DNA of 64,000 nt, taken from Planctomycetota bacterium (lineage in GTDB: Bacteria; Planctomycetota; SZUA-567; JAFGGJ01). Of this stretch, positions 1 through 9,678 are shown piece after piece; the first letter of the stretch is position 1, and every line of letters begins with the position of its first letter. The stretch covers positions 17,151 to 81,150 of the forward strand of contig JAFGGJ010000022.1 in NCBI GenBank assembly GCA_016930595.1, in the 5' to 3' direction. Below the pieces are notes generated by a model. It saw only the letters and a list, made by a program, of their open reading frames with translations, did not search any database and had not been told where the DNA came from. Made by a program: the position numbers and the translations under genes.

Positions 1-1
1 G

Positions 2-673
2 ACGATAGTGCAGCAGAAGGGGCGGGAAACGCATTTTCGCGAGCCGGGACCGGAGGTGTCGGCGGTGGAATGGGCGGCAATAGCGGGGCCGCTGGCGTCG
101 CACATGGAGGACGGGGACACGCTGGTGGTGGCCGGGTCGGTACCGAAAGGGATAACGGCGGCGATGCTGCTGGATGCGACGGTGCCGCTGACGAGAAGGT
201 GTTCGGTGGTGGCTGACATAAACGGGCCGGTTGCGGCGGGCTATTTCGGGCGTGCGAACGGGGTGTGGATAAAGGGGAACGCTGAGGAGATAGGGGAAAT
301 GAGCGGGCGGAAGCCGTCCAGAAAGACGCTGGCGGAGACGATGGAAGAGCACCCGCATATTCCCGGGATTATCGTGACTGCCGGGAGCGGGGAGGTGCTT
401 GCCGCCGTAAGGACCGACGGGGGAGGAGTCGAGGTGGTGAAGGCCAGGCCGCCCAAGGTAAAGAAGGCGATGAGCAGCGTGGGGGCGGGGGATGCTTTTT
501 CCGCGGGGCTCTGCATGGCGGGACTGGCGCCTGGAGACCCGGACGCGATGGAAAGGGCCCTGAGGACGGCTACGGCTACGGCGTGCGCCGCGCTGCTCGA
601 GCCGACGGTGGGGAACGTGGACAAGTCCGAGGTGGAGAAGATGTCGGGCATGGTGAAGACGGGGAAGGCGTAA
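2..673 (+). CDS. PfkB-family sugar (phosphate) kinase, 5' end cut off by window
   Basis: C-terminal part of a ribokinase/PfkB-fold kinase that phosphorylates a sugar or sugar phosphate with ATP. The reading frame is open to the left edge, so the true start lies outside the window. The PfkB signature 2 with the catalytic Asp is clear (SVGAGDAFSAG, near position 477-510), and an upstream VAGSVPKGI segment matches the oxyanion/ATP side of the FruK/LacC branch. The RETHFREPGP segment also fits 1-phosphofructokinase or tagatose-6-phosphate kinase, but the substrate cannot be fixed. It converges with glnS across 17 bases. Confidence 0.85.
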   Translation, partial: TIVQQKGRETHFREPGPEVSAVEWAAIAGPLASHMEDGDTLVVAGSVPKGITAAMLLDATVPLTRRCSVVADINGPVAAGYFGRANGVWIKGNAEEIGEMSGRKPSRKTLAETMEEHPHIPGIIVTAGSGEVLAAVRTDGGGVEVVKARPPKVKKAMSSVGAGDAFSAGLCMAGLAPGDPDAMERALRTATATACAALLEPTVGNVDKSEVEKMSGMVKTGKA

Positions 674-690
674 GGCCGGGCCGCGTGCGG

Positions 691-2373
691 CTACTGGCCG
701 CTGCGGAGCTTGGCCCATGAGTCGCGCAGGCCGACGGTGCGGTTGAGGACGGGACGCGAAGGGGAGGAATCCGGATCGACGCAGAAGTAGCCGATGCGTT
801 CAAGCTGTATGCGATCAAGTGGTCCGAGGGAAGCGCAGGCGGGTTCGAGCCTGCAGGAAGACAGGATCTTGAGCGAATCCGGGTTGACGAGAGAGGCAAG
901 GTCGGAGGGGTTCCCGGCGAGGGGGTCTTCGACGGAGAAGAGCTTGTCGTAGAGGCGGACTTCGGCGTCGATGGCATGCGGAGCGGAGACCCAGTGGAGA
1001 GTGGATTTCACCTTGCGTCCGTCGGGGGCGTCGCCGCCGCGCGTGGCCGGGTCATAGGAGCAGTGGATTTCGGTTATTCTGCCGGAACCGTCCTTTACGA
1101 CGCCCGTGCAGGTGACGAAGTAGGCGTAGCGGAGGCGGACTTCGCGTCCCGGTGCGAGGCGGTAGAATTTTCCGGGGGGGTCTTCCATAAAGTCGTCGCG
1201 TTCGATGAAGAGTTCCCTGGAGAAGGTGACTTTGCGCGAGCCGGCAGAAGGGTCTTCGGGGTTGTTGACGGCATCGAGTTCGTCGGATTCGCCTTCGGGG
1301 TAGTTGTCGATGATGAGACGGACGGGGTCGAGGACGCCCATGAAGCGCGGGGACGAGAGATTGAGATCCTCGCGGACGCAGTGTTCGAGGAATTCGAGGG
1401 AGACGGTGCTGTTGACCTTGGCGACGCCGATCCTGTTGCAGAAGGTGCGGATGGACTGCGGCGAACAGCCCCGGCGGCGCATGCCGGATATGGTGGGCAT
1501 GCGCGGGTCGTCCCAGCCGGAGACGGAGCCGGAGCGGACGAGTTCGAGAAGGAGCCGCTTGCTCATGACCGTGTAAGAGAGATTGAGCCGCGCGAATTCG
1601 ATCTGGCGCGGGTGGTAGATGTCCAGTGCGTCGAGGAACCAGTCGTAAAGGGGGCGATGGTTTTCGAATTCAAGCGTGCAGATGGAGTGGGTGACGCCTT
1701 CGATGGAGTCTTCCAGGCCGTGGGCCCAGTCGTACATGGGGTAGATGCACCACTTGTCGCCGGTGCGGTGGTGCGAAGCGTGCAAAATGCGGTATATGAC
1801 GGGGTCGCGCATGTTGAGATTGGGGTGGGACATGTCTATCTTTGCGCGGAGGACTCTTGCGCCGTCGTGGAATTCGCCGTTTTTCATGCGGGAGAAGAGG
1901 TCGAGGTTTTCGTCGACGGGCCTGTTGCGGAAGGGGCTTTCCCTGCCCGGCTCGGTGAGGGTGCCGCGGTATTCGCGAATTTCTCCGGCGGAGAGATCGT
2001 CGACGTAGGCGTTGCCGGTTTCGATGAGCCGGACGGCGTATTCGCACATCCTGTCGAAGTAGTCGGAAGCGAAGAACAGCCTGTCCTGCCAGTCGAAGCC
2101 GAGCCAGCGGACGTCTTCGACGATGGCGTTGACGTATTCTTCTTCTTCCTTGCTGGGGTTGGTGTCATCGAAGCGGAGGTTGCAGAGGCCGCCGTAGTCC
2201 CGGGCGATGCCGAAGTTTAGACAGACGGCCTTGGCGTGTCCGATATGCAGGTAGCCGTTGGGTTCGGGCGGGAAGCGCGTGTGGACGCGGTTGTCGAACC
2301 TGCCGGAACTGAGGTCACCGTCGATGATATCGCGCACGAAGTCGCCAGGAAGGGAATCGTTTTCAGAGGTCAT
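691..2373 (-). CDS. glnS: Glutaminyl-tRNA synthetase
   Basis: Class Ic aminoacyl-tRNA synthetase that charges tRNA-Gln directly with glutamine in the cytoplasm. The 560-residue length is normal for bacterial GlnRS. The N-terminal catalytic core has [14 protein letters not shown] with the HIGH motif at residues 43-46, and the KMSKS equivalent is VMSKR near residue 269. [14 protein letters not shown] follows HIGH as in GlnRS, and the C-terminal half is the two-barrel anticodon-binding region. GlnRS is patchily distributed in bacteria; many lineages use GatCAB instead. The gene stands alone, convergent with the sugar kinase gene. Confidence 0.97.
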   Translation of the reverse strand: MTSENDSLPGDFVRDIIDGDLSSGRFDNRVHTRFPPEPNGYLHIGHAKAVCLNFGIARDYGGLCNLRFDDTNPSKEEEEYVNAIVEDVRWLGFDWQDRLFFASDYFDRMCEYAVRLIETGNAYVDDLSAGEIREYRGTLTEPGRESPFRNRPVDENLDLFSRMKNGEFHDGARVLRAKIDMSHPNLNMRDPVIYRILHASHHRTGDKWCIYPMYDWAHGLEDSIEGVTHSICTLEFENHRPLYDWFLDALDIYHPRQIEFARLNLSYTVMSKRLLLELVRSGSVSGWDDPRMPTISGMRRRGCSPQSIRTFCNRIGVAKVNSTVSLEFLEHCVREDLNLSSPRFMGVLDPVRLIIDNYPEGESDELDAVNNPEDPSAGSRKVTFSRELFIERDDFMEDPPGKFYRLAPGREVRLRYAYFVTCTGVVKDGSGRITEIHCSYDPATRGGDAPDGRKVKSTLHWVSAPHAIDAEVRLYDKLFSVEDPLAGNPSDLASLVNPDSLKILSSCRLEPACASLGPLDRIQLERIGYFCVDPDSSPSRPVLNRTVGLRDSWAKLRSGQ

Positions 2374-2414
2374 ACCGGGTACTCCCGCCGTTATCGTCCG
2401 CTCAGAGGGAGGCC

Positions 2415-2420
2415 ATTATA
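2415..2420 (-). promoter_or_regulatory. Candidate -10 element for glnS
   Basis: Read on the minus strand this is a perfect TATAAT, 41 bases upstream of the glnS start codon. No good -35 hexamer is seen at 16-18 bases, so the call rests on the -10 alone. Confidence 0.4.
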
Positions 2421-2577
2421 CGCGGGCGACGCCGGTCACGCGAGGAAAAAGAGAGAGAATCCGGTGAAGGGGGTAAGTCGGGCGCCGGACGGGTGCAGGA
2501 CTTGATTCTGGTGGAGAATGTTCTATTGTTTACAACGGACGGAGACGGGCCGAGGCGCGGCGAAAGGAAAACCCGGA

Positions 2578-3990
2578 GTGAATACGAACGGGACAGCCGA
2601 GCGGAAAAGCTGGTGGAAGCGCCGCAGCGGAGCCGAGAAGGCGCTGGCGATATCGGCGGCGGTCATGGGGATAATGCTGACGGCGGGGGTCGTGGCGGTG
2701 GTGGTTGGCGTGGGTTCGGCGCGGAGGAACATGAGGCAGGCGGAAGCCGAAGCACGAAGGCTGGGCCTGCCGCTGACGCTGGCGGACGTGGTGCAGGAGC
2801 CCGTGCCCGACGAGGACAACGCGGCCGAACTGTATGACGAGGCGGCCCGCCTGATAGACCTGCTGGAGTGCGATGACAAGACGGGGCATTACTACGAGAC
2901 GGCAAGGAACATAACGTGGGGCTATCCTTTCGCGGAGAGGGACAGGCTGAAGGAATTGATGAAAGAAGACAAGGAGGGGAAGTTCTTCGAAGCCTGCGGA
3001 GAAGGATTCGCCCTGATGGCGGAAGGAGCGAGGCGGAAGACGGCCCGGTGGGAGCGCATCGCGCCCGGGACGCAGTTGATGTCGGTGGAACTGGGGTCGC
3101 TGGGCGCAGCGGCGCGGAACGGCAGGCTGGTGTCGATGGCGGCTGTAGTGGACGGCGAGAGGGGGGAATACGGGAAGGCGGTGGACAAGATAGAGATGCT
3201 CCTGGGCATGGAAGGACAGTTGAAGAACGAGCCGATGGTCATGACGCTGGTGATCAGGATAGTGCAGCGGAAGAACGCGTTTGTGGCCGGGAGGGAACTC
3301 CTGAACATGCGGATGGGGAGCGGGGAACTCGACAGGCTGGCGGAGGCGCTGGACGGGCCTTCTGACGACGGGGGGCTTAAGGAGAGTCTGGGGGTGGAGC
3401 TGGTCAGCAGTCTGCAGGTGCTCGACATGGCGGCCCGCGGGGAGACGGAGGCGGTAACGGGAACGCCCGGCAGGAACGCGGCGATGCCGCTGCTGAAGCC
3501 GATAGTGGACGCAAACCGTGCGAAGGTGCTGGAGTACTGGGTCAGGATATGGCCGGAGATAGAGGTGCCTTTGAAAGGAGGGATAACCGACCCCGAGAGA
3601 ATGCTGAAAAAAAGCAGCAAAGTGTACATGTTTTTCCGGATGCTTACGCCGTGTGCGCAGTATGTGCCGTACACGTGGTGCCAGGGGTGCGCGATGCGGG
3701 ACCTGTTGAAACTCGGGACGGCGTGCAGGCGTTTCGAGGCGAAAAAGGGGAGACTGCCGGAGAAGCTGGAGGAACTGGCGGCGGAAGGCCTGCTGGAGGA
3801 ACTGCCGAGGGATCCTTTCCTGGGAAGGGAGTATCGATACGACGGAATTGCCGGCGGAGTGGGGCTGTGGAGCATAGGGCGCAACATGGTCGACGACGAG
3901 GGCGCCGAGGGCGAAGACGAGGAGGAGGGGGATATCGTACTGGAACTCAGGCCGCTGGGCGAAGATGCGTCCAGCGGGCCGGATGCTTGA
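2578..3990 (+). CDS. Single-pass membrane protein with GspG-like C-terminal motif, function unknown
   Basis: A 470-residue protein if it starts at the GTG at 2578. An in-frame start exists at 2518, but AAAGGAAAA lies just before the GTG and the downstream sequence begins a normal charged N-terminus. One transmembrane helix (residues about 20-45) is followed by a helical extracytoplasmic region. Near the C-terminus, LPRDPFLGREYRYD resembles the P-x-DPF-G-x-x-Y-x-Y motif of type II secretion major pseudopilins, a motif common on otherwise unrelated PVC membrane proteins. The tail is acidic. It precedes the Mla-type operon by 32 bases and may be co-transcribed. I do not recognise a specific family. 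Confidence 0.75.
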   Translation: MNTNGTAERKSWWKRRSGAEKALAISAAVMGIMLTAGVVAVVVGVGSARRNMRQAEAEARRLGLPLTLADVVQEPVPDEDNAAELYDEAARLIDLLECDDKTGHYYETARNITWGYPFAERDRLKELMKEDKEGKFFEACGEGFALMAEGARRKTARWERIAPGTQLMSVELGSLGAAARNGRLVSMAAVVDGERGEYGKAVDKIEMLLGMEGQLKNEPMVMTLVIRIVQRKNAFVAGRELLNMRMGSGELDRLAEALDGPSDDGGLKESLGVELVSSLQVLDMAARGETEAVTGTPGRNAAMPLLKPIVDANRAKVLEYWVRIWPEIEVPLKGGITDPERMLKKSSKVYMFFRMLTPCAQYVPYTWCQGCAMRDLLKLGTACRRFEAKKGRLPEKLEELAAEGLLEELPRDPFLGREYRYDGIAGGVGLWSIGRNMVDDEGAEGEDEEEGDIVLELRPLGEDASSGPDA

Positions 3991-3991
3991 C

Positions 3992-4009
3992 CGGCGGCGG
4001 CGGCGGCGG
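3992..4009 (+). repeat. (CGG)6 trinucleotide tract upstream of mlaE
   Basis: Six perfect CGG units lie in the short gap between the preceding stop codon and the mlaE start at 4023. The tract sits where a ribosome binding site would be expected, and no strong Shine-Dalgarno is visible near the ATG. Confidence 0.9.
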
Positions 4010-4022
4010 TACTATTTGGTAG

Positions 4023-4811
4023 ATGCAACTGCTAAGGGACACATTCGATTTTTTTGCGGAGATAGTACGTTCGGCAGGGCGTGCGGGGATACTTTTCTGG
4101 GCGGCGGTGGTGCGGATAGGCTGGGTGCTGCGGCCGAGGACTCTGAAGAAAGTAGTGCGCCAGGAGTTCATCTGCGGGGTGGCGTCGATACCGGTGGTGA
4201 CCATAACGGCGCTGTTCAGCGGGATGGTGATAGCCGGCCAGACCGGGTACGAGCTGAAGCGTTTCGGCCTGGTGCAGACGTTGGGATCAATAGTCGGCGT
4301 GGCGATGTGCCGCGAGATGGGCCCCGTGTTGACGGCGATAGTGGTGGCCGGGTTCGTGGGCGGCGGCATGGCGAGCGTACTGGGGACGATGAAGGTGAAC
4401 GAAGAGATAGACGCCCTGGACGTGATGGGGATAGACCCGGTGCGCTACCTGATAGTGCCGAGGCTCGCTGCGATGTTCATAGCGGCGCCGGCGTTGACCG
4501 TGTACGCCGACATCGTGGGCATAATGGGCGGTGCGATGGTGTCCAAATACCAGCTCGACCTGCCGTACGACGTGTTCAAGAGCTGGATGCTGGAGACGCT
4601 GAGGGTACAGGACATCACGTTCGGCATACTGAAGGGGTTCGTGTTCGGGACCATAATAACGATGGTGGCATGCGAGCAGGGGTTTTCGACGCGGGGCGGT
4701 GCGGAAGGGGTGGGAAGGGCCACGATGAGGAGCGTGGTGTATTCGTTCCTGATGATCCTGGTGGCCAACTACGTGCTGTTCAGCCTGATATACAAGCCGT
4801 TTTTCACGTAA
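4023..4811 (+). CDS. mlaE: MlaE-family ABC transporter permease
   Basis: Inner-membrane permease of an Mla/MCE lipid transporter moving phospholipid between inner and outer membranes. The length of 262 residues and five or six hydrophobic segments fit the family. Characteristic MlaE sequence is present: the segment around residue 60 (VVTITALFSGMVIAGQTGYE) and the central REMGPVLTAIVVAGFVGG with the following cytoplasmic-loop glycines. The ATPase (7097) and the MCE protein (9675) are in the same operon, separated by a PHP-domain gene and two envelope proteins. The ATG at 4023 has a weak ribosome binding site behind a CGG repeat. Confidence 0.92.
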   Translation: MQLLRDTFDFFAEIVRSAGRAGILFWAAVVRIGWVLRPRTLKKVVRQEFICGVASIPVVTITALFSGMVIAGQTGYELKRFGLVQTLGSIVGVAMCREMGPVLTAIVVAGFVGGGMASVLGTMKVNEEIDALDVMGIDPVRYLIVPRLAAMFIAAPALTVYADIVGIMGGAMVSKYQLDLPYDVFKSWMLETLRVQDITFGILKGFVFGTIITMVACEQGFSTRGGAEGVGRATMRSVVYSFLMILVANYVLFSLIYKPFFT

Positions 4812-4824
4812 AGGAGCCGCGGCG

Positions 4825-5748
4825 GTGCTGCTGAAAGCGTTCGAAAGAGCGGGAAAGCCGTTGAAAGGGAACCTTCATTCGCACACGAAGGTCAGCGACG
4901 GCCCGATGGAGCCGCGGGAACTGGCCGCGGCATACCGGGAGAAGGGCTACGATTTTCTGGTGTTCACGGACCACAGGAAGGTCATCGAGGACGCCGAAAG
5001 CTACGGCGACGGGAAGTTCCTTGTAATCCGCGGGGCGGAACTGCACCCGGAGAATCCTTACGGGGGAGGGATGTATCATTTTGTCGCCGTGGATCTTGCC
5101 GCCGACTGCGATACGGCGGGCAGGCATCCGCAGGAAGTCATAGACCGGGTGACCGGGGCGGGATCGCTGGTGTACCTGGCGCACCCGTCGTGGAGCGGGC
5201 ACGGGCGGGCCGACCTTTTCCCCCTGCACGGGTATCACGGGGTGGAAGTCGCGAATTACGGGTGCAGGGAAGTGGACCGGATGGTGTCGGAAGACCAGTG
5301 GGACGACCTGAACAGTTGGCAGGGACTTACGAACGGCATAGCCGTGGACGACGGCCATCGGGTGAACGACATCGGCGGGGCGTGGGTCATGGTGAACGCG
5401 GGCGGCAACACGGTGAAAGAGATAAAGACGGCGCTGGCGGAGGGGAGGTTCTATTCGTCGACGGGGCCGGAGATCTACTCGGTGGAAGTGGAAGCTGCCG
5501 ACGTCGCGAAGGCGGAAGGGACGGTGCCGGGGACGAGGATAAGGGTGAAGTCTTCGCCCATTGTCAGGGCCTACCTGCGGAGCGTGCCGACGCACGGGGC
5601 GTTCATTGAAGGGGATGAAACCGGGGAGGTGGAATTCACGACCAGGAGAAGGGACTTGTTCTACCGGGTGGTTGTGGAGGACGGCAGGGGACGGCGGGCG
5701 TGGAGCAATCCGTTCGTGCCGGAGCGATTGTTCGAGGTGAAGACATGA
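4825..5748 (+). CDS. PHP-domain metal-dependent phosphoesterase
   Basis: A 307-residue PHP-superfamily protein. Metal-ligand motifs are visible: HSHTKVSDG at residues 18-26 (H-x-H), LVFTDHR near residue 48, and LAHPSW near residue 120. PHP proteins hydrolyse phosphoesters, usually with three metal ions; the substrate here is unknown. The start is GTG at 4825 with AAGGAG at 4811-4816, 13 bases after mlaE. Its stop overlaps the next start (ATGA at 5745). A PHP enzyme inside an Mla operon is unusual and may indicate processing of a lipid or headgroup, which is inference. Confidence 0.85.
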   Translation: MLLKAFERAGKPLKGNLHSHTKVSDGPMEPRELAAAYREKGYDFLVFTDHRKVIEDAESYGDGKFLVIRGAELHPENPYGGGMYHFVAVDLAADCDTAGRHPQEVIDRVTGAGSLVYLAHPSWSGHGRADLFPLHGYHGVEVANYGCREVDRMVSEDQWDDLNSWQGLTNGIAVDDGHRVNDIGGAWVMVNAGGNTVKEIKTALAEGRFYSSTGPEIYSVEVEAADVAKAEGTVPGTRIRVKSSPIVRAYLRSVPTHGAFIEGDETGEVEFTTRRRDLFYRVVVEDGRGRRAWSNPFVPERLFEVKT

Positions 5749-7100
5749 GGGAAGCCATGGCGGCGATGCTGTTGATCGGAGCGTGTCTGCCCGCGGCCTG
5801 CGAAGAGACGATGCCGGCCGCGGAAAGCGCCGTGCGGAGCCTGGTGCTGAACCTCCAGAAGACCGGCCCCGCCGAGGCCGAGTACGTGGTGAAGTCGGGA
5901 GAAACGGCGATTGCCGTGATAAACATCGTGTATGCTCATCCGGTGCTGAAGATGGCGACCGTACGGGGGGATGAAACCAGCGAACTCTGGGTGGCGGGAG
6001 CGGATTCCTACAGCAGGGAGGGGAAAGAGGGGCTCCTGGTGCACAGGGATTACCGGGAGGCGCGCAGGCTGGCGGATGAACTGGAGAAAAAGCTGGAGAG
6101 CGTGTTCAACGACGCCGCCGCCAACAACATGGCCGGTACCGGCCGGACACTCAAAGACGCCTGGAACGCCAATTCGCTGCGCATTGCCCAGATAGGGGCG
6201 GTGGCGGACGTCTATTTCATGACCATGGAGGGCGAGTTGTGCGATGCGGGGGGCTACGCCCACATGGATCCGTCACCGATATGCGCGTTCGGGTGGTTCA
6301 CTTACCCGGAGGGCGTTGAGGAAGTCCGGGAAGGCGAGGTGTCGGTAAGCCGCGGGAATACGACGGTCGTCATCGAAACGGCCACGGGATGGCCGCAGCG
6401 CGTGGAATGGCGCAGCGGCGGCCGCGTGACGGGCGTGATGGAGAGAACGGCTTTCAGAAAGGTGAAAACGACGGGGCCGGATCTGCTGCCGCCGGCATGG
6501 GAGCGGCAGGCGGCCATAGAAGGCGATGCCTACCGGAAAAGCGACCTTGCCCGGATAGTTTCGATGCCGTTGTGGATGTACGTCATGGCGGTGTCGCAAA
6601 AGGCGGGGAACGACGTGCCGGAACAGGCCGTGGACAAACTGCGCGGGGTGGCTTTCGCTTACTACGGGGCGATGCTGGATTCGATCCTGGGGAAAGACTT
6701 CATCGTGGAGGCGGCGGCGGTATTCGAGCAGGAAGTTTCCGAAAAAGTGGAAGAGTTGGGCAGGCCGGCGGGCGTGATAACCGCGGCCGATGCAAAGGTG
6801 ATTTCCGACAAGATAGACGGGACGGTGGTTGAAATAATCGACCGGCAGGGACGGATGCTGGCCCGGCAGGGGTACACGGGCGTGGATTTTCTCATGCAGG
6901 CGATGGGTGGGAAGCCGCCGAATTCGCTGTCGGCGCTGACACAGGCGGCGCTGCAGGGTTTTTCGGGGGCGTACAACAGCCGGATCGGAAAACCGGTGCA
7001 CGGTCTTGTTCGCTGGCATTACAGGGAATACTGGCTGGCGCCGGCGATCGGGGAAGAGGAGAGGTTGAAGGAAAAAGCGGAGGAGGGAAAGCCCCGGTGA
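5745..7100 (+). CDS. Secreted protein of Mla-type operon, function unknown
   Basis: A 451-residue protein starting at ATG 5745, which overlaps the PHP stop codon as ATGA and has GAGGTGAAG upstream; the longer in-frame ORF from 5700 is not needed. The N-terminus (MREAMAAMLLIGACLP) looks like a short signal peptide, possibly lipoprotein-like. The first 250 residues contain beta-rich sequence (VVIETATGWPQRVEW) reminiscent of LolA/DUF2092-type lipid-binding folds, but I am not certain. The C-terminal half is helical. It overlaps the mlaF start by 4 bases (GTGA), so translation is coupled to the transporter. A periplasmic partner role is inferred. Confidence 0.65.
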   Translation: MREAMAAMLLIGACLPAACEETMPAAESAVRSLVLNLQKTGPAEAEYVVKSGETAIAVINIVYAHPVLKMATVRGDETSELWVAGADSYSREGKEGLLVHRDYREARRLADELEKKLESVFNDAAANNMAGTGRTLKDAWNANSLRIAQIGAVADVYFMTMEGELCDAGGYAHMDPSPICAFGWFTYPEGVEEVREGEVSVSRGNTTVVIETATGWPQRVEWRSGGRVTGVMERTAFRKVKTTGPDLLPPAWERQAAIEGDAYRKSDLARIVSMPLWMYVMAVSQKAGNDVPEQAVDKLRGVAFAYYGAMLDSILGKDFIVEAAAVFEQEVSEKVEELGRPAGVITAADAKVISDKIDGTVVEIIDRQGRMLARQGYTGVDFLMQAMGGKPPNSLSALTQAALQGFSGAYNSRIGKPVHGLVRWHYREYWLAPAIGEEERLKEKAEEGKPR

Positions 7101-7894
7101 AGCCGGACGGGAACAGGACGGCGATTATCAGGATAAGCGGCCTGCGCAAGAAGCTGGGCGGGCGCGAGGTATTGAGGGGCGTCGACCTGGAGATATACGA
7201 GGGGACTACCACCACGATACTGGGGATATCCGGCTGCGGGAAGACGACGCTGCTGAAACACGTCATAGGGCTGCACAAGGCGGACGAAGGGACGGTGGAG
7301 GTAAAAGGGGTGGACATGAGCCGCGCCGGGCGCGAGGAAGTGCTGGAGGAGAGGCGCAAGATAGGGATGGTTTTCCAGAATGCGGCGCTGCTGCAGAGCC
7401 TGAGCGTGATGGAAAACGTTTCCCTGCCGCTTTATGAGAACACCAGGATGAGGGTTCCGGAGATACTGAAGATCGCCCGGCAGAAACTGGCGCTGGTGAG
7501 GCTTTCCGGGTACGAGGATTATTCCCCGGCGAACCTGTCGGGGGGCATGAGAAAACGCGCCGGCGTGGCGAGGGCCATAGTCACGGATCCGGACATTATC
7601 CTGTACGATGAGCCGACCACGGGGCTGGACCCGATAATCACGAACACGGTAAACGAACTGATAACGGACATGAAACAGAAACTGCAGGTGACAAGCGTGG
7701 TGATAAGCCACGACATCCCCAGCGCGATGCGGACATCGGACTACGTGGCGATACTTCACAACGGGCGGATATTCGCCTATGGCACGCCGGAGGAGGTCGG
7801 CGGAAGCAGCGATCCGGTGGTGCAGCAGTTTCTGCGCGGCGACACGAAGGGACCCATTACCGACATGCTGTGGGGCGACGAGGAGGCGGACTGA
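7097..7894 (+). CDS. mlaF: MlaF-family ABC transporter ATPase
   Basis: ATP-hydrolysing subunit of the Mla/MCE lipid transporter, 265 residues. Walker A is GISGCGKTT at residues 43-51, the signature is LSGGMRKRAGVARAI, and Walker B with catalytic Glu is IILYDEPTTGLDP. The signature with MRKR after LSGG is typical of MlaF/Mkl ATPases. The start is GTG overlapping the preceding stop as GTGA. Its permease partner is the gene at 4023 and its MCE partner the gene at 9675. Confidence 0.95.
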   Translation: MKPDGNRTAIIRISGLRKKLGGREVLRGVDLEIYEGTTTTILGISGCGKTTLLKHVIGLHKADEGTVEVKGVDMSRAGREEVLEERRKIGMVFQNAALLQSLSVMENVSLPLYENTRMRVPEILKIARQKLALVRLSGYEDYSPANLSGGMRKRAGVARAIVTDPDIILYDEPTTGLDPIITNTVNELITDMKQKLQVTSVVISHDIPSAMRTSDYVAILHNGRIFAYGTPEEVGGSSDPVVQQFLRGDTKGPITDMLWGDEEAD

Positions 7895-7896
7895 AC

Positions 7897-9678
7897 ATGC
7901 GTCTGCGCAAAGCGTGCATAGCTGCCGTGCTGGCCGCCGCCGCCACGGGCTGCAGCGTGGACCAGGTGGGACTCGAATATCCTCCGGGCATGACGGAAAT
8001 GCTGCATCTTTCGGCGCTGACGGGCGAAGAAGACCGGATGGATACCAGGCGCGGCGAGCCCGGCGATACGGCGGCGGGCCTGCCGCCGCTGTGCTCGGTG
8101 TCGCGCAACGAGCGCGAGGACACGGTGGCAACGGACGTCGTGTACCCGTTGTTTTCCTACCGGCGGCGGAAGGACGTGAGGGAGACGGCGTTCAGGCCCC
8201 TGTTCTACGTCAAGCAGGACCCGGTGGAGAACCGCACGGACGCGTGGTTCATATATCCGCTGGGCAGGTACAGGAGGGTGGGGAAGAACCGGTATTTTTC
8301 GTTCTGGCCGTTCTACTGGAACAAGCAGTACCACGCGGGCAGGCACGTGAACCACAAGCCGGAGCCGTCAACGGGGTCCCTGGAGGAATTCGCGGAAAGA
8401 AAAACCCTGCCCGGAGAGACTATGGACCTGGACTGGGCGCTGTACCCGATTCTGTTCGGCGGGGCGGACCAGGAGCACGGGAAGTACTTCGCGTTCTTCC
8501 CCGTAGGGGGCATGATCAAGGGCATGCTGGGGAAGGAGTGGATGCGTTTCGTCCTGTTCCCGCTCTACCTGGAGAGTTATGACAAAAGGTATCATTCCTG
8601 GAACGTGATATGGCCGGTGTTCGGGTATTGGCGGGGGCCGGACCAGCGTGGGTGGCGGTTCTGGCCGATATGCGGGTCGAACGTCCGGGAGGGGAAGTTT
8701 TCCAGGAAGTTCTTTCTGTGGCCGCTGGGCGTGTGGTGGCGGGTCGGCCTGGACCTCGATAATTCCACCACGGTGTTCACGCTGCTGCCCTTCTACGGAC
8801 AGATGGACAACAAGCACCTGCATATAAAGACGGTGATGTGGCCGTTCTTCAGCAGGAAGTACGACGACAGGCGGGGACTGGTGGAATGGCACTGTCCGTG
8901 GCCGATCTATTCATGCACGCGCGGGCATGGGCTCGAGGGCGTCAAGGTGTGGCCGTTCTTCGGATACAGGGCGTCGAATTCGCAGCGCAACCTTACGGTC
9001 ATGTGGCCTCTGTACACCCGGACGCTGAAGAGAGAGGAGGCGCGGACGACGCTGACGCGATCGTCGTGCCTGGTTTTCTACCAGTGGACGGAGAAGTGGC
9101 GGGAATACGACCTGGGGGACAAGACGGTTGTGGCGGCGCCTCCCAGGAACGACACGGGGACGATATTCGGCGAGAGATGGGTGCCGGACCCGCGTTTTGA
9201 AGAACCTGCGACGGACCCGAGGCTTATCGGGGCGCCTTACGAAGAGTATGAGAGGACGTTCTGGAAAGTGTGGCCGATCTGCCACTACAGGAAAGGCGCC
9301 GACGGCAGCAGGGCGTTCCAGATGCTGTCGCCGCTGCCGTGGCGGGGCAGCCCCGGGAGTGCGAACACGTATGCGCCTTTCTGGACGCTCTACCGATGGC
9401 AGCAGGACGGCGAGGGGCAGATTCGGGAATACGCCTTGTTCGGACTGTATCACAACATCCGCGACGATCACATGCGGGACGTGAACGTACTGGGTCTGGT
9501 GCAGTACAGGCGGGAAGGGTGGTACTACAAGAAGTTCTTTGTGCTGGGGGGGCTTGTGGGATACGAACGCGTGGGATATGATAAAGGCATGAGGTTCCTG
9601 TGGATACCTGTGAACCGTATAGGGCGGGACGAATGGGACAGGTACAGGAGCGGGGGCTTCATGGAGGAGGAGCAATGA
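7897..9678 (+). CDS. Large lipoprotein with repeated WP-aromatic motifs
   Basis: A 593-residue protein starting at ATG 7897, three bases after mlaF. The N-terminus has a lipoprotein signal (AAAATGCS with the lipobox Cys about residue 20). The mature protein is exceptionally rich in Trp, Tyr and Phe and carries at least nine short WP motifs followed by hydrophobic residues (FWPFYW, IWPVFGYW, FWPICG, LWPLGVWW, MWPFFSR, PWPIYS, VWPFFGYR, MWPLYTR, VWPICHY), with related LPFYG and YPLF variants between. Spacing is roughly 15-40 residues, suggesting a repetitive beta structure such as a barrel, propeller or groove. It overlaps the MCE gene by 4 bases, so it is probably a Mla partner in the outer membrane or periplasm. 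No named family recognised. Confidence 0.75.
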   Translation: MRLRKACIAAVLAAAATGCSVDQVGLEYPPGMTEMLHLSALTGEEDRMDTRRGEPGDTAAGLPPLCSVSRNEREDTVATDVVYPLFSYRRRKDVRETAFRPLFYVKQDPVENRTDAWFIYPLGRYRRVGKNRYFSFWPFYWNKQYHAGRHVNHKPEPSTGSLEEFAERKTLPGETMDLDWALYPILFGGADQEHGKYFAFFPVGGMIKGMLGKEWMRFVLFPLYLESYDKRYHSWNVIWPVFGYWRGPDQRGWRFWPICGSNVREGKFSRKFFLWPLGVWWRVGLDLDNSTTVFTLLPFYGQMDNKHLHIKTVMWPFFSRKYDDRRGLVEWHCPWPIYSCTRGHGLEGVKVWPFFGYRASNSQRNLTVMWPLYTRTLKREEARTTLTRSSCLVFYQWTEKWREYDLGDKTVVAAPPRNDTGTIFGERWVPDPRFEEPATDPRLIGAPYEEYERTFWKVWPICHYRKGADGSRAFQMLSPLPWRGSPGSANTYAPFWTLYRWQQDGEGQIREYALFGLYHNIRDDHMRDVNVLGLVQYRREGWYYKKFFVLGGLVGYERVGYDKGMRFLWIPVNRIGRDEWDRYRSGGFMEEEQ

